Shown here: positions 49,601 to 61,284 of the stretch, one piece after another
How the letters are laid out: every line of letters begins with the position of its first letter
Numbering within the stretch: position 1 is the first letter of the stretch
Assembly (NCBI RefSeq): GCF_001625215.2
Contig: NC_030384.2
Location: forward strand, 43,558,390 to 43,622,389
Direction: 5' to 3'
DNA length: 64,000 nucleotides
DNA from: Daucus carota subsp. sativus
Lineage: Eukaryota; Streptophyta; Magnoliopsida; Apiales; Apiaceae
The notes under the pieces: model-generated
Databases searched by the model: none
What the model was told of the DNA's origin: nothing
What the model saw: only the letters and a program-made list of their open reading frames with translations
Made by a program: the position numbers and the translations under genes

Positions 49601-52600
49601 GAAATATACTAAGCACCGAAGAGAAATTTACTAGCACTGGGCCAGTGCAGCCTCTGGTATCCCCTCTAGGTAATAGAATAATGTTGCCGCAAGCTGCCAA
49701 AGCTAATGAAATGACTGACAGTGGAAATGTCGGAGAGACTACAGGCATGCCTGGTAGGGTCTTTTCTCCATCTGTAGTTACTGGGATGCAGTGGAGGCCT
49801 GGAAGTTCATTTCAGAACCAAAATGAAGCAGTATGTAACCTTTTTTTTAAAAAAAATCTAAATTTATTGCTTTTAGCCTATTATTGATTAACTGCCTAAG
49901 CGTCAGTTGGGTACATGTATTAATAATTAGAAAATCTGTTTCTCATCTATTGAGTGATCCTTCTACTTTATCCTATTACTGAAGGCAATATATTGCCAAG
50001 AATATTTAATCAGTTCTATGGGAATAGAAAATAGTTAAAGCTTGTTTCCACGTTTGGGAGAGACTACAGTTGGCTCGAGATGATTTCTTTGTATCTTCAG
50101 CCATTGTACCACTGCTTGCATTGAATACCCAACTATAGGCTTCCTTTTAGAATCCAATCTTGAAGTATTTTTTTCAGTGTTGTGAGTCATTTGCGTGCAT
50201 TTCAGGGACAATTTCGTGGAAGAACCGAAATTGCACCAGATCAGAGGGAGAAGTTTTTACAGCGTTTCCAACAGGTACAACAAGGTCAAAGTACCATGCT
50301 CGGCATGCCTCCACTTTCTGGTGTAAATCACAAGCAGTACTCATCACAGCAACAGAATCCTCTCATGCAGCAGGTAGTTCTGTTAATAATATAACAATTT
50401 CTTTGTCTGTTAATCAGTAATTCTTCAGCGTTCGCTTTGTACTTGATGTAGTTGCCAAACTGTGAATTGTGCTGTGCTCGACTAATCCAAACTTTGGAGT
50501 AGAAAACAATAATTTTACTTTGTTTCTCATATGGTATCCATATTAGTAGACAATATAGAACATACTGGCTTAGTTTTGACTCTACTTAGTCCAGTATATC
50601 TAGTATTCGTTATGTAAGTATGATTGTATAAAGCTAAGGAAAAGGGGGATCTAGTTTAGAATTGCTATATGGAGTCATGTTAAACAATACATTATTTGAC
50701 TTCATTAAATGTGTGCAAGTGACATGGAATAATAATTGGAGGTAAATTTATAAAGAGAGAACCTCAAGACTTTTTATTAGTTCCAGTTGGGCTATGGGAG
50801 ATCTAGTTTAAAATCGCTATTGGAGTTAGATTTTAGGAAATGTGACATATTAAAATGTGGGTGAGTGAACATGGAATAAAAAGGGAAACCTCAAAGCTCT
50901 TAATACTTCTGTCTGGTATCTCTTTGGTATTTGCCGTCATATTTTACTCATCAAGTAATCTAATCATATAACTTCAAATCTTATTTTCAGTTCAATTCTC
51001 AGAGTTCAGCTACCTCTTCTCTAGTTGGGCTAGGAGTTGGAGTTCAAGCACCTGGTATTAACACGGTTACATCTGCCTCATTGCAACCACAGTCAAATTT
51101 GACTCTTCAACAACAGTCCAGTCAGCATGCATCAATGTCGACTAGTCATAAGGATCCAGGTTTTTCCAGTTTTTTGTATAAGATTTAAATTTGTGTTGTG
51201 AAATTCAAGATGTTGAAGTCAATGAATTTATGTTTTTTTGTTGCTGATGCAGAAATAGGTCATGCAAAAGTTGAAGACTTGCAGCATCAGCAGCATTTAT
51301 CCGATGATTTAGCTGCTGAATCTACCCCTATTTTAGGCGTTGTCAAGAATAATATGAATGAGGATGAATCAAAAACTTCATATTCTTCAGATATGCCGGT
51401 ATGTTTGACCCTAATATATACTGTATATATATGTGCAAATGATTGAATAGAAACTAGAAACTAATTTAAGCCGTTAGATCAATCTAATCAAATGGCCCCC
51501 CTAGAATGCACCAAACACAATTAAAATACACCCTCCCACACATGATCCCACATAACCCTCTCCGTTTCTATTTTGATTTTTCCCGTCAATCACTAAATTA
51601 TTTTTTTTGAAATCTGACTTTAGTGTATATTTTTTCTTCTCCCAACGATCAATTTGCATACCATGTGTGCTATATTTCGACGCAGTTTAGAATTTTCTTT
51701 ATTTTAGTTTCTAGTTTTTTTATTTTTAGGAGGTTTGTAGTGGAGCAAGAACCTATATGTATATGGTCTTACTCCACTACAAATAAAAACTATAAAAATA
51801 TTTATATGTATATTTGTATAGCCTCGCATGATGAATATGGTTATCAGATGTTTGTGAAAATCTTGAATAGCAAAGGGAACAACTTAGATTTTTACTTCTG
51901 CTTTTTTTCAAGTGTCACTAAATTAGCAAATTTGTTTAAAAAATTGAAGAAAAATCAGATAAAATCCAAGCATACATATAGTACTATTGGGTTTCCTTTT
52001 ACTTGGAATACTGATAATCTGGAATTCCTTTACAAAAACATAGAATCTGAATGTCAAGCCACTCCTGAGGTGGCCAATTGTGAACTCTTATGTTATCACT
52101 ACTGCAGGCCGGTGTAAGTGGATCCTTAACGGAGACTGGACAAATGCCAAGGGACATTGATTTGTCTCTTGGGCAACCTCTACAATCCAACCAGTCATCT
52201 GGCAGCCTTGGTGTTATTGGGCGGAGAAGTGTTTCTGACCTTGGTGCCATAGGTGATACCCTTGGCGGACAATCTCTGAATTCTGCGGGGATGCATGATC
52301 AGTTATACAATTTGCAGATGCTTGAGTCTGCTTATTACAAACTTCCTCAGCCAAAAGATTCTGAACGTGCTAAGAGTTACATTCCTGTACGAGATCATAA
52401 TTACTATATCCACTCTTTGTCAAATTACTTTAAATTTTATGTGATATATGTATGTATGCTTTTTGGAATTTACAGAGGCACCCTGCTGTTACACCCTCCA
52501 GCTATCCTCAAGTTCAGGCCCCTATTGTTAACAATCCTGCCTTTTGGGAAAGACTTGGAGCTGATAATTATGGCACTGATACCCTATTTTTTGCCTTTTA

Positions 52601-53997
52601 CTATCAACAGGTAGTTTGGAAATTAATGTTGACATAATCCAGTCACATAATTATTAGTCAATGAATTAGACATTTGTTATGTATTTGTTTTCAAATAGAA
52701 CTTCATTTTGTACAGAATACTTATCAGCAGTATCTGGCTGCCAAAGAATTGAAGAAGCAATCGTGGAGATTTCATAAGAAGTACAATACATGGTTTCAAC
52801 GTCACGAGGAGCCAAAAGTGGCCACTGATGATTATGAGCAGGGCACATACGTGTACTTTGATTTCCATATCAGTGATGAGTCACAACATGGATGGTTTGT
52901 CCACTCAACTCCTTTCTTAATTGTTCTGGGCTTCTACATGCATGATCTATTTGCAGCTTGTTTATGTTTGTCTTTATTATTGATGGATATACAAATGATG
53001 ACTTTCTGTTTTGAAAATTGATTTATCATTGATTCTAAATTGGATCTTTGTGAAAATTGAGTACATGGTGCTATTGGGTGAGACTTGAGAGAAATGTCTA
53101 GAACTCTAGGCCACTGTTTCTGGATGAACTTGCAAAAACAGAGAGAAAGATGTGAAAATTATTGTCTGGATAGATAGAAAGATGTTCACCTATCATAATT
53201 GTCTTTTGAGAAAAAGGTTTTTAAAGTTTTTGGAACTGGTGTTCTAAATGATGTATGTGATCAGGATCTTGTTTCAGTCTTCACCTAAGCCTCTTTACTC
53301 AAGGTCTGACTGCATCGGTTTAGACCCTACTTTCAAGTTTCAGGAGGGGATATAACATATCACTCACCTGTTCATGAACACCTTTAGTTTTTATTTTTGA
53401 GTACATAATGTGTGGGCGCATGCATACCAGTAAAATATGATTTTATAAGTCCATTCATAACCCTCCTTGCATACTATTTTATTAGGCCAACATGATTTTC
53501 TTACTGCTCATTGCCTAGGTACAGAAAGCTATTTCTTATGACTATATATTTGCCATATTTTGTTACTGCTTAAATTATTGTCAGCACATGCCAATTCTAT
53601 TTGGAAGCAAGTCCAGAACATGGATGCCAGTTTGGCTTTAAATTGTTTGACATCTCCTGACTTGCTACCATATATACCATATCAATCTTCCAATAATTAG
53701 GATTAAAAAGTTTCATAGATGACCATAAAATGAATTGATGATCCATTATATTCTGTAAACCCGTCATTATATCATCTGATCGTACTGGGAGCTTGCTTAA
53801 TAGATGGTTCAGCTGGATGAATACATAATGTTTAACTGTTTGTAGTATTTTTTTGATACTTGAAACTTCATTTATTAAATTACACTTATTTATCACTAAT
53901 TGTGATGCATATATTAATTTTTTTGTTCAGGTGCCAAAGAATCAAGACGGAGTTCAGATTTGAGTATAACTATCTTGAAGACGAACTTATCGTTTGA
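44150..53997 (+). CDS. NOT3: CCR4-NOT complex subunit 3 (NOT3/NOT5 family)
   Basis: NOT3 is a scaffold subunit of the CCR4-NOT complex, which shortens mRNA poly(A) tails and affects transcription. Sixteen coding exons: 44150-44242, 44330-44461, 45412-45549, 45743-45793, 45982-46071, 46155-46301, 46494-46604, 47969-48037, 49108-49830, 50206-50373, 50991-51159, 51253-51398, 52108-52386, 52476-52610, 52716-52894, 53931-53997. All phases agree and give 898 residues, close to the plant NOT3 length. Residues 1 to about 240 form the coiled-coil Not3 N-terminal domain ([20 protein letters not shown], then [14 protein letters not shown] and [16 protein letters not shown]). A long Ser/Thr/Pro/Gln-rich linker follows, mostly from the 723-bp ninth exon. 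The end is the NOT-box ([49 protein letters not shown], then [10 protein letters not shown]). The split Trp codon at 52893-53931 is fixed by conservation. Introns hold an AT microsatellite and transposon-like remnants. Confidence 0.96.
46638..46679. repeat. (AT)n microsatellite in NOT3 intron 7
   Basis: About 20 TA units without interruption, about 35 bp after the splice donor at 46605. Confidence 0.95.
51451..51717. mobile_element. MITE-like element in NOT3 intron 12
   Basis: A perfect 14-bp inverted repeat, AAACTAGAAACTAA (51451-51464) and TTAGTTTCTAGTTT (51704-51717), bounds 267 bp starting 50 bp after the exon. No clear target duplication, so it may be chance or an old element. Confidence 0.4.
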
Positions 53998-54809
53998 AAA
54001 GTATATAGTTCCTAGACATTGAAGATTGGAGTTGAAACTCTAGTTTACCATGCAACCATGCCTAGTTTTTTTTCCTTCTCGTCGGGACGGTTTTCATTTG
54101 AACTGTTCTCAGCATTTAACTCCAATGAAATTGTGTAATTTTACAACTTAATTCCATCACAAATTGCCGAACCTACTATTTCTTGTCCTGGAGTTTTTGG
54201 AAGCTGAATATTGGTAAAATTTTTTGAGTAGGATGGGAACCGAAATTAAACCAACAAGATTACAAGAGTGTGGAGAATTTAGAAATAGAAGGTCCAAAAG
54301 AGAGCTTAAGCATGTGAAGAGTGGGCAAGAGCCAAGAAGTGAAACGATGATAAAGATGTCCGCCCAACGCATAATATTTATTGCAAATGGTCGGTCGTTG
54401 GGACGTGTAGGCGCTCGTTTCAAAACAGTAAGCTGCCACGTGAAACTGTCTCTTCCCATCTCTGACAATTTATACATAATAAAATGTGTAATTATTCATG
54501 TATGTACTTCGCCTCACAATAATAATTCGGTTTTGACTTAATTTAGTCCAATAAATCAGATTTTGACCAAGAATCACATATTGTATAACTAAAAAATATT
54601 AAAAATTATATTATAAAAAATATATGTGATCTATTTAATTTTTTTTATGGAGGAAACCGCTTTGATCTGTTTTAGCATGTATCTTTAAGTTTTCTAAAAT
54701 TGTAAAAAATAATTTTTATTTATGATCAAAATACGATTTGTTTGATTATTACAAATATAAAATGATTTATCATTTAGTTACTTGTTTTAAAAAAAATCAA
54801 ATATACGTA

Positions 54810-55240
54810 CTCCCTCACTTCATCCCAAGTCGTTTATGTTCACTATTTGCACATATTTTGATACTCTTTTCAAATAAAGTTGCATAACAATTTTTTTAAA
54901 TTTATCATTTTTTAATAAAAAGTTAAACATCAAATTTTTATTGAGAAAAAATATTTTAGAACTATATTTTATAAGAGTGTAAAGAACGAGCTGGATAGAA
55001 GGACTATAGGCCGTTTGGATAAGTTTTTGGTTAAAATAAAGAAGTGAATTAGAAGTTAAAATTAAATTAAAACTTATAAAAAAATAAATTATTTTAAAAA
55101 AATCACAAGTCTCGAAAAAAAATTAATATCTTCAATTTTTTATAAATAATTCATGGCATTAACGATCAAGGAAAATTAAAAACCTGCTTCTTATCAAAAG
55201 AAGCCGGAAGTGCGGTCACCGTCTTAGAGGACGAAGGGAG
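54810..55240. mobile_element. Possible Stowaway-like element, rearranged
   Basis: CTCCCTCACTTCATCCCAAG preceded by TA opens at 54810, and GGACGAAGGGAG followed by TA closes at 55240. The interior is mixed: a GGCCGTTTGG sequence begins at 55007. It may be a Stowaway interrupted by another element, or two unrelated ends. Confidence 0.35.
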
Positions 55241-55371
55241 TAATACGTTCGAACGAGCTCATTAGCTGCGGTGGGTCCTGAATGATAAGTATCGAATTTA
55301 ACAATCTTTTTACTTTCACACATTGATTACCTAAGCTCTGACGCTGCGCTGGATGCCGACTTATCGTCTCA

Positions 55372-55735
55372 GAGCATTCTCATCACATTCCCCAAAGCCA
55401 ACCCCAACCCCATAATTTAAAGAAATCTACTAACTTTTGCCAAAATGTACTCTACATCCGGAACCCAAAATAGGGTTTGGTTTTGGGGATTAGAAATAAA
55501 TCCCCATATTTAGGGTTACACTATTCATCCCCATACACTATTCCTCTTCCATTTCATTATCATTTCATTATTATTTTATTAATTTCATGTGTTATCTTAT
55601 ACTTTTATGGGGAATAGGGATTGAATATGGAGAATGGGATGGAAGAAATTTTAAAAAGTTTGTAAAATTTTTTGAGGAATTACTATTTTTAGTAAGTTTT
55701 TGTGGTTGGGGATTGGAGGCCGACTGTGAATGCTC
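55372..55735. mobile_element. MITE with GAGCATTC ends
   Basis: GAGCATTCTCATCAC faces GTGAATGCTC 364 bp later, with TCA on both flanks (55369-55371 and 55736-55738). Inner parts such as CCAACCCCAACCCCATAA / GGTTGGGGATTGG and ATTAGAAATAAATCCCC also pair. A 3-bp target suggests PIF/Harbinger, but TCA is not its usual site. Confidence 0.65.
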
Positions 55736-56549
55736 TCAGGCTCTCAGCAAGCTTCTACTGTAGGTCCCACGCATTCCTCAAACATCTTTCGTCCACCTGC
55801 AGTCGATACTCAACGGTATGACCTTTTCGTTTTAGGTAACATTAGGAAAGTACTCCTAATGTATTTAATTAGTAACAATTGATCCACAAACTAAATGAAG
55901 CATTGTGGCTGTGGCATCTTTTGCAATTCAGACTTTTATTGTGGCTGTGGCGTCTTTTGTCATTCATGTCGTCCTTTTTTACATGTCTAAAAATTATTTG
56001 TCTCAAGAATTTGTTTCATCTCCTTCTTCAAAATAATTGTTTTGGAATTTTTTTCAAAAATTATCTTTTGAATACAAATTTTTATATTTGACTATCACAT
56101 ATATATACATAAATCAATTTAATTCATTGTAATTATTAGAGGTAGACAAGAAAATCAAATACTCAACTAATTTTTTCTTAAAATACGTAATTTTTTCAAA
56201 AAAACATGTAAAAGAGAACGGAGGGTATGTCATTTTTGTATAATATAGTATAAATTTTTAATAATCTTTGGGGTGACTTCATATGTTATACACTAAACAA
56301 ACTGAAACAGCCCCCTATGCAAGCCAAAAGACAGAAATCTCACTACAAAATTAGTACTTCGTCATCATAATAATTGCAGTGTATCATTGCGAGCCTGTTT
56401 CGTTAATCGCAGACCATAAATCGTTGAAACCGTTTTTGATTTTAAGATAATATATGTCTATTTATATACCTTTCAGTTTTGAAATATAATTCGTTTGATT
56501 TTTTTTGCATGTATTTCTAAATCCTTTGACCGCAGGCTAAAGATTATTA

Positions 56550-56785
56550 CTACCTCCATCCCAAATTAGATGTCCCGTTGATTTTGGGCACGTAACTTTA
56601 GGTGCATTGACCGTCTACTTCCGAAATTTATTTTTTTATTTTCTCTTTTATAAATGAAAATTTCATATTTTAATTTTTATTTGCAAAAATAAAATTTTAA
56701 AAATAAGTCGCGTATCTATGCGGTCAATGAACCTTAAATTGTGTGCCCAAAGTCAACGGGACCATCTAATTTGGGATGGAGGGAG
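56550..56785. mobile_element. Stowaway MITE
   Basis: 236 bp. CTACCTCCATCCCAAATTAG faces CTAATTTGGGATGGAGGGAG with one mismatch; TA flanks it (56548-56549 and 56786-56787). The repeats extend inward (ATGTCCCGTTGA / TCAACGGGACCAT). Confidence 0.9.
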
Positions 56786-57138
56786 TATTTTTGAAATTTT
56801 GAATAAAAATATATGATTGATATTATTATTCAAAAAATGAAAATTTCAAAAATAATGATTTTAAACATGCGACCAAAAGACTTAAAAATACGTGCAAAAA
56901 AGTCAAATAACCTATATTTCAAAATTGGAGAGAGTAATAAATTAAAAATAACTTAAGATCCGGGGTAAATTGTGACTTCAAGCTAGTTTGTGATATCTTT
57001 CTTTTGATATTTCATTCTATTTTATTACAAATATTATTCATAAATTACTCGATTTTTATAATTATATTTTTAATAACTAATAAGTTAAGCTCTCGACTTA
57101 TCATATCAAGTTATGCTAAGTCATAGATCACAATTTTA

Positions 57139-57828
57139 GAGCATCTCCAACGGCGTTGGCTATAATCGTTGGCTAAATTGGACCTGTAAGACATTAGGTA
57201 AAATTTGCTGAACCTGTAAGACATTTTGCTTCAATGGTACTGGCTATATTGATAGGCTATAATTTAAAAATAGTATGTTATTAATATTTTAAATTGTTAA
57301 AATAGAATATATCAGTTCAATATAGTAATAAATGATGTACAATATTTTTACAGATTTTCTTACAGACCTGTAGAGCATAGTAGACATGTATGCCACCTCA
57401 CCTTTTAGCCAAGGGTTTTAGATGGTTGGAGATGCTCCTGGAGATGCTCCTCTCCAACCATCTAAAACCCTTGGTTAAAAGGTGAGTTGGCATATTTAAA
57501 ATATAAAAATTTAGCCAACAGCTCCAAAACCTCAACTCCAACCATGCTCAGCTGTTGTCTATAAATTTAGCCAACCTCCTATGGATGGCTAAATTTGTCG
57601 AATCTTTAGGAAAATTGTACATCATTTATTACCATATTGAACTGATATATTCTATTTTAACAATTTAAAATATTAATAACATACTATTTTTAAATTATAG
57701 CCAACCACTATAGCCAATACCATTCAAGCAAAATGTCTTAGAGGTTCAGCAAATTTTACATAATATCTTATAAGTCCAATTTAGCCCAATTTAGCCAACG
57801 ATTATGGCCAACGCCCTTGGTGATGCTC
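57139..57828. mobile_element. PIF/Harbinger-type (Tourist-like) palindromic MITE
   Basis: 690 bp bounded by GAGCATCTCCAACG and GGTGATGCTC with the 3-bp direct repeat TTA (57136-57138 and 57829-57831), the target of this superfamily. The arms pair over much of their length, for instance AATTTAAAAATAGTATGTTA (from about 57262) with TAACATACTATTTTTAAATT (from about 57678). The middle is a second palindrome at about 57392-57490 that carries two further GAGATGCTCC ends, so the structure looks like one element inserted in, or dimerised with, a relative. Confidence 0.8.
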
Positions 57829-58466
57829 TTAAGTCATAAGTCATAATTCTCTAAATCCCGGCCAACAACAAATAAAGACATGTTATAAAACATTTACGGA
57901 AACTCAAATATTTTATAATAAATCTTGCCTGTTTTATAACTACCAGACTCAAGGAGGGACAAATATACCGGTCTTTGTCACCTTTGTTACTCCTATTTGA
58001 TATTGATCTTCCGAGTTCCACACCTAAATATCTAGTTAGGTGATATCTATTTTTTTTCAAGAAAAATCTATTTACTCCACATCATGATTTGTCTACTCTC
58101 ATCAGTCGGTACTCGGTATATTCATCTTTTCACAAAAGTTGGCCGTGACCCACAACTCCACAAGGCATCCTTGAATACTCTTCCCCTAATCACTAGCATT
58201 ACTTATATGCATTCTCAATAACTTTCAATAATATTCTGCACCTTATAAAGCTTGACGAAATTTCATAATAGATATTTATTTATTCCCATCTCAAATTCCA
58301 CCATCTTTAATCTTTTATTCTCTCTTTGCTTCAAGCAATAAAACAGCTACTATTTCTCGAAAAATTCTATCTTTTCATCGAATAAAGCTCAAGTATTTAT
58401 ATTCTACTTGTTAGTGTTTGATAGAGAAATCAAAGATGTCAAGAGGGAATATATGGAATATGGATT

Positions 58467-60539
58467 ATGATCTTGTTGTTTGTGGGAGTAAATATAAGTG
58501 TTGAAGGTATAGGTGTCAACTGGGGTACTATGGCTAGTCATGAATTACCTGCAAAAGTTGTGGTCAAGATGTTGAAAGACAATGGAATCAAGAAAGTCAA
58601 GCTTTTTGATGCTGATGACACTACTATGAATGCCCTTATTGCCTCTGATTTAGATGTTATGGTTGCTATTCCTAATGATCAGCTTGCTTCTATGAACACT
58701 TATAAACGAGCCAAGGAATGGGTCCAGCGTAATGTTACTCGTTACAATTACAATGGAGGTGTTAAGATCAAGTAAGATTTTTTTTTTAATTTTTTTTCTA
58801 TTGGTTAGCTGTTTTTTTGATGCTTTGACTTTTATTGTACTCCCTCCGTCCCAGTCATTTATATACAAATGGCTGGGACACGGAGACCAAGAAAAAGTGT
58901 AAAAAGTGAGTAAAGTTAGATGAAAAGTGAGTATAGTGGTGGGACCCATTTATATTTAATAATAGATTTGAGATAGTGGAGGAAAGTAGTGGGTGTAATA
59001 GTGTTTATATTATTATAGAATGGAGATAGTGGAGGAAAGTAGTGGGTGTAATAGTGTTTATATTATTATAGAATGGAGATAGTGGAAGAAAGTAGTTGGT
59101 GTATTGTTATTTTATATTATAAAAGTTACTACTTTTGGTATGTATACAATTGGTGGGACGTCCCAAAAAGGAAACTGTATACAATTCATTGGGACGGAGG
59201 GAGTAATGAATTTTCTGTTGTTGTACTTGCGTATCATGTCGTTGATGCTCTGATATCATGTTAACTGACCCGTTCTCTTGAAACTTCGAGATGTTTAGGG
59301 TTGTGAAGTTACCAATGTAACAGGGAACCATGTTAGTAGTCTTGACCAAATATTTAGTCCAGGATCTAATTATTTGTTGATGGAAACATTTGATGTAGTT
59401 GGGAGTGTAGTTGAAATTAATCTCTGAATTTGCTTAGGTATGTGGCAGTTGGCAATGAGCCTTTCTTGACAGCCTACAACAATTCATTTCTAGATATTAC
59501 ATTCCCAGCACTTCGAAACATCCAGAATGCCCTCAATGAAGCTGGGCTCGACTATATAAAAGCCACTGTTCCGCTAAATGCTGATGTCTACAATTCCCCG
59601 GATGTGAATAATCCGGTCCCTTCGGCTGGAAGGTTCAGGCAAGACATACTTGGCGAAATGACCCAGATTGTCCAGTTCCTAGCGCAGAACAAGGCCCCTT
59701 TTACTGTTAACATATATCCTTTCCTTAGTCTCTATGGCAATGACAACTTTCCCATTGACTACGCCTTCTTTGATGGAGTAACCAGTCCTATTGTTGATAA
59801 TGGAATCGCGTACCAGAACGTCTTTGACGCCAATTTTGACACTCTGGTCTCGGCCTTGAAAGCTGCCGGATATGGTGACATGGCAATCATCGTAGGGGAG
59901 GTTGGATGGCCAACCGATGGAGACAAGAATGCTAATGTGAACAACGCGTATAGATTCTACAACGGCCTTTTGCCAAAGCTTGGAGCTAATAAGGGCACGC
60001 CTCTTCGACCTGGAAACATTGAAGTGTACTTGTTTGGGCTTATTGATGAAGATGTCAAGAGTATAGCTCCTGGTAACTTTGAGCGTCACTGGGGAATCTT
60101 CAAGTACGACGGACAACCGAAGTTCGGGATGGATTTTTCGGGGAAAGGACAGAACAAGCTCGTGGTGCCTGCACAAAATGTGAAGTATCTACCAAAGAGA
60201 TGGTGTGTGTTCAATCCAAATGCTAAAGATTTGAGTAAACTTGCTGAGAACATCGATTATGCTTGCACATTTTCAGATTGTACGACGCTTGGTTACGGAT
60301 CATCTTGTAATGGTTTGGATGCTTATGGGAATGCATCATATGCCTTCAATGCCTACTTTCAGGTACAGAATCAGGGGAATTTGAGCTGTAATTTTCAAGG
60401 TTTGGCTGCTGTTACTACGCAGAATTTATCGCAAGGCCAGTGCGATTTTCCGATTCAGATTTTGTTAGCAGAGTCTCCTGAAAGAGGCCCGTCTTTGGCG
60501 ATTTTGCTCTTTTTATTGGTCATCACATTTTTTATGTAG
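58467..60539 (+). CDS. GH17 glucan endo-1,3-beta-glucosidase with X8 domain and GPI-anchor signal
   Basis: Cleaves or binds beta-1,3-glucan (callose) at the outer cell surface. Two exons, 58467-58771 and 59438-60539, giving 468 residues. A short hydrophobic start ([14 protein letters not shown]) acts as signal peptide; the GH17 barrel begins at [16 protein letters not shown]. The catalytic acid is Glu109 in YVAVGNEPF and the nucleophile Glu256 in [13 protein letters not shown]. The X8/CBM43 domain starts at WCVFNP (Trp357) with its spaced cysteines ([24 protein letters not shown]). The hydrophobic tail [13 protein letters not shown] is a GPI-attachment signal. This layout is shared by many plasmodesmal callose-binding glucanases. 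ATG 58467 is the only one in frame after the stop at 58422, yet the signal is shorter than usual and an out-of-frame ATG precedes it at 58436. The intron holds a Stowaway MITE. Confidence 0.93.
58840..59203. mobile_element. Stowaway MITE in GH17 intron
   Basis: 364 bp with ends CTCCCTCCGTCCCAG and TTGGGACGGAGGGAG, flanked by TA (58838-58839 and 59204-59205). It is the inverted counterpart of the element at 11919-12219 and has an internal 53-bp tandem repeat (listed separately). Confidence 0.92.
58970..59098. repeat. 53-bp tandem repeat inside the Stowaway element
   Basis: The unit beginning GAGATAGTGGAGGAAAGTAG starts at 58970, again at 59023, and in shortened, mutated form (GAGATAGTGGAAGAAAGTAG) at 59076. 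The related copy at 11919 has one unit fewer. Confidence 0.9.
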
Positions 60540-61284
60540 ATCTCTTTTTGGTAGGATAACATAGAGAAATTGTGATTTTACAGAGTATTGTAGTTATGGT
60601 AGCTTTTTGAAACTACATGTACACGATTGCTCAAATTTTGTGCAACAATAGTTCTTAAAGGGGTTTGCTTTTATATGTAATTATCTTATGTTGTGTTGGA
60701 TCAGACAGAATAGATTATGGAAGAGTAACTGCTATAAAAGATATATAGTGCATATCAGCATATATAACAAACATCAAACAATACTCCCTCTGTCCTATTT
60801 AATTCTATACGTTTCTTTTTACTGCTCGACATGCATTTCAATGCTCTTATAAAATATAGTTTTATAACTTATTTTAAAAAATTTCTTTTTCTGAATAAAA
60901 ATATAACATTCAAATTTTTATTTAGAAAAGAAAAATCTTAAAAATAAGTTATAAAACTACACTTTACAGGAGCATTAAAGTCCGTGCCGCGTCCCCGTCC
61001 CCCAATGTATACAACTCGGGGGACGGAGGGAGTATCTGTTAAATTGAATTAAAGTACCATAAAATAGATTGTCTAAGTAACAGTATATCATAAAAAACAA
61101 AAACTTCACATAATCGTCCCAATTATTCAGAATCATTACACAAAAAACTCTAACCCAGTCATGGCAATTCCTATACTGTCTCGTTAGAGTCCAAGGAAAT
61201 GCAATTCTTATAGCCATCTTGTTGGCCAGGGTACAAGCAGTTAAAAGCTCTTCACTATCAGGTTGACGCTTCATCAAGCACAAA
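60540..61284. other. Convergent 3' region between GH17 and TBP genes
   Basis: GH17 3' UTR from the left and TBP 3' UTR from the right (the proposed last TBP exon begins at 61285 and runs leftwards). A Stowaway element sits between them at 60784-61032 and may supply 3' UTR sequence for one or both transcripts. No coding sequence was seen. Confidence 0.6.
60784..61032. mobile_element. Stowaway MITE between convergent genes
   Basis: 249 bp. CTCCCTCTGTCCTATTTAAT opens after TA (60782-60783) and GGGGGACGGAGGGAG closes before TA (61033-61034). The interior has AAAATATAGTTTTATAACTT / AAGTTATAAAACTACA pairing, and it shares words with the element at 2826-3020. Confidence 0.85.

Larger units (their letters stand above)
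53998..58466. other. NOT3-GH17 intergenic region, MITE-rich
   Basis: NOT3 3' UTR ends near 54.15 kb. The rest is AT-rich and holds at least three MITEs (55372-55735, 56550-56785, 57139-57828) and a possible degenerate Stowaway from 54810. A GGCCGTTTGG-type sequence at 55007-55200 is related to 18.42-18.73 kb. A TATAAAG near 58244 may be the GH17 TATA box. No gene was seen. Confidence 0.55.

Noticed and set aside
49290-49748. 152-codon minus-strand frame
   Set aside because: It is the antisense shadow of the large ninth NOT3 exon.
51623-52117. 164-codon plus-strand frame
   Set aside because: It is intron sequence between NOT3 exons 12 and 13, rich in Phe, Ile and Lys as expected of T- and A-rich introns.
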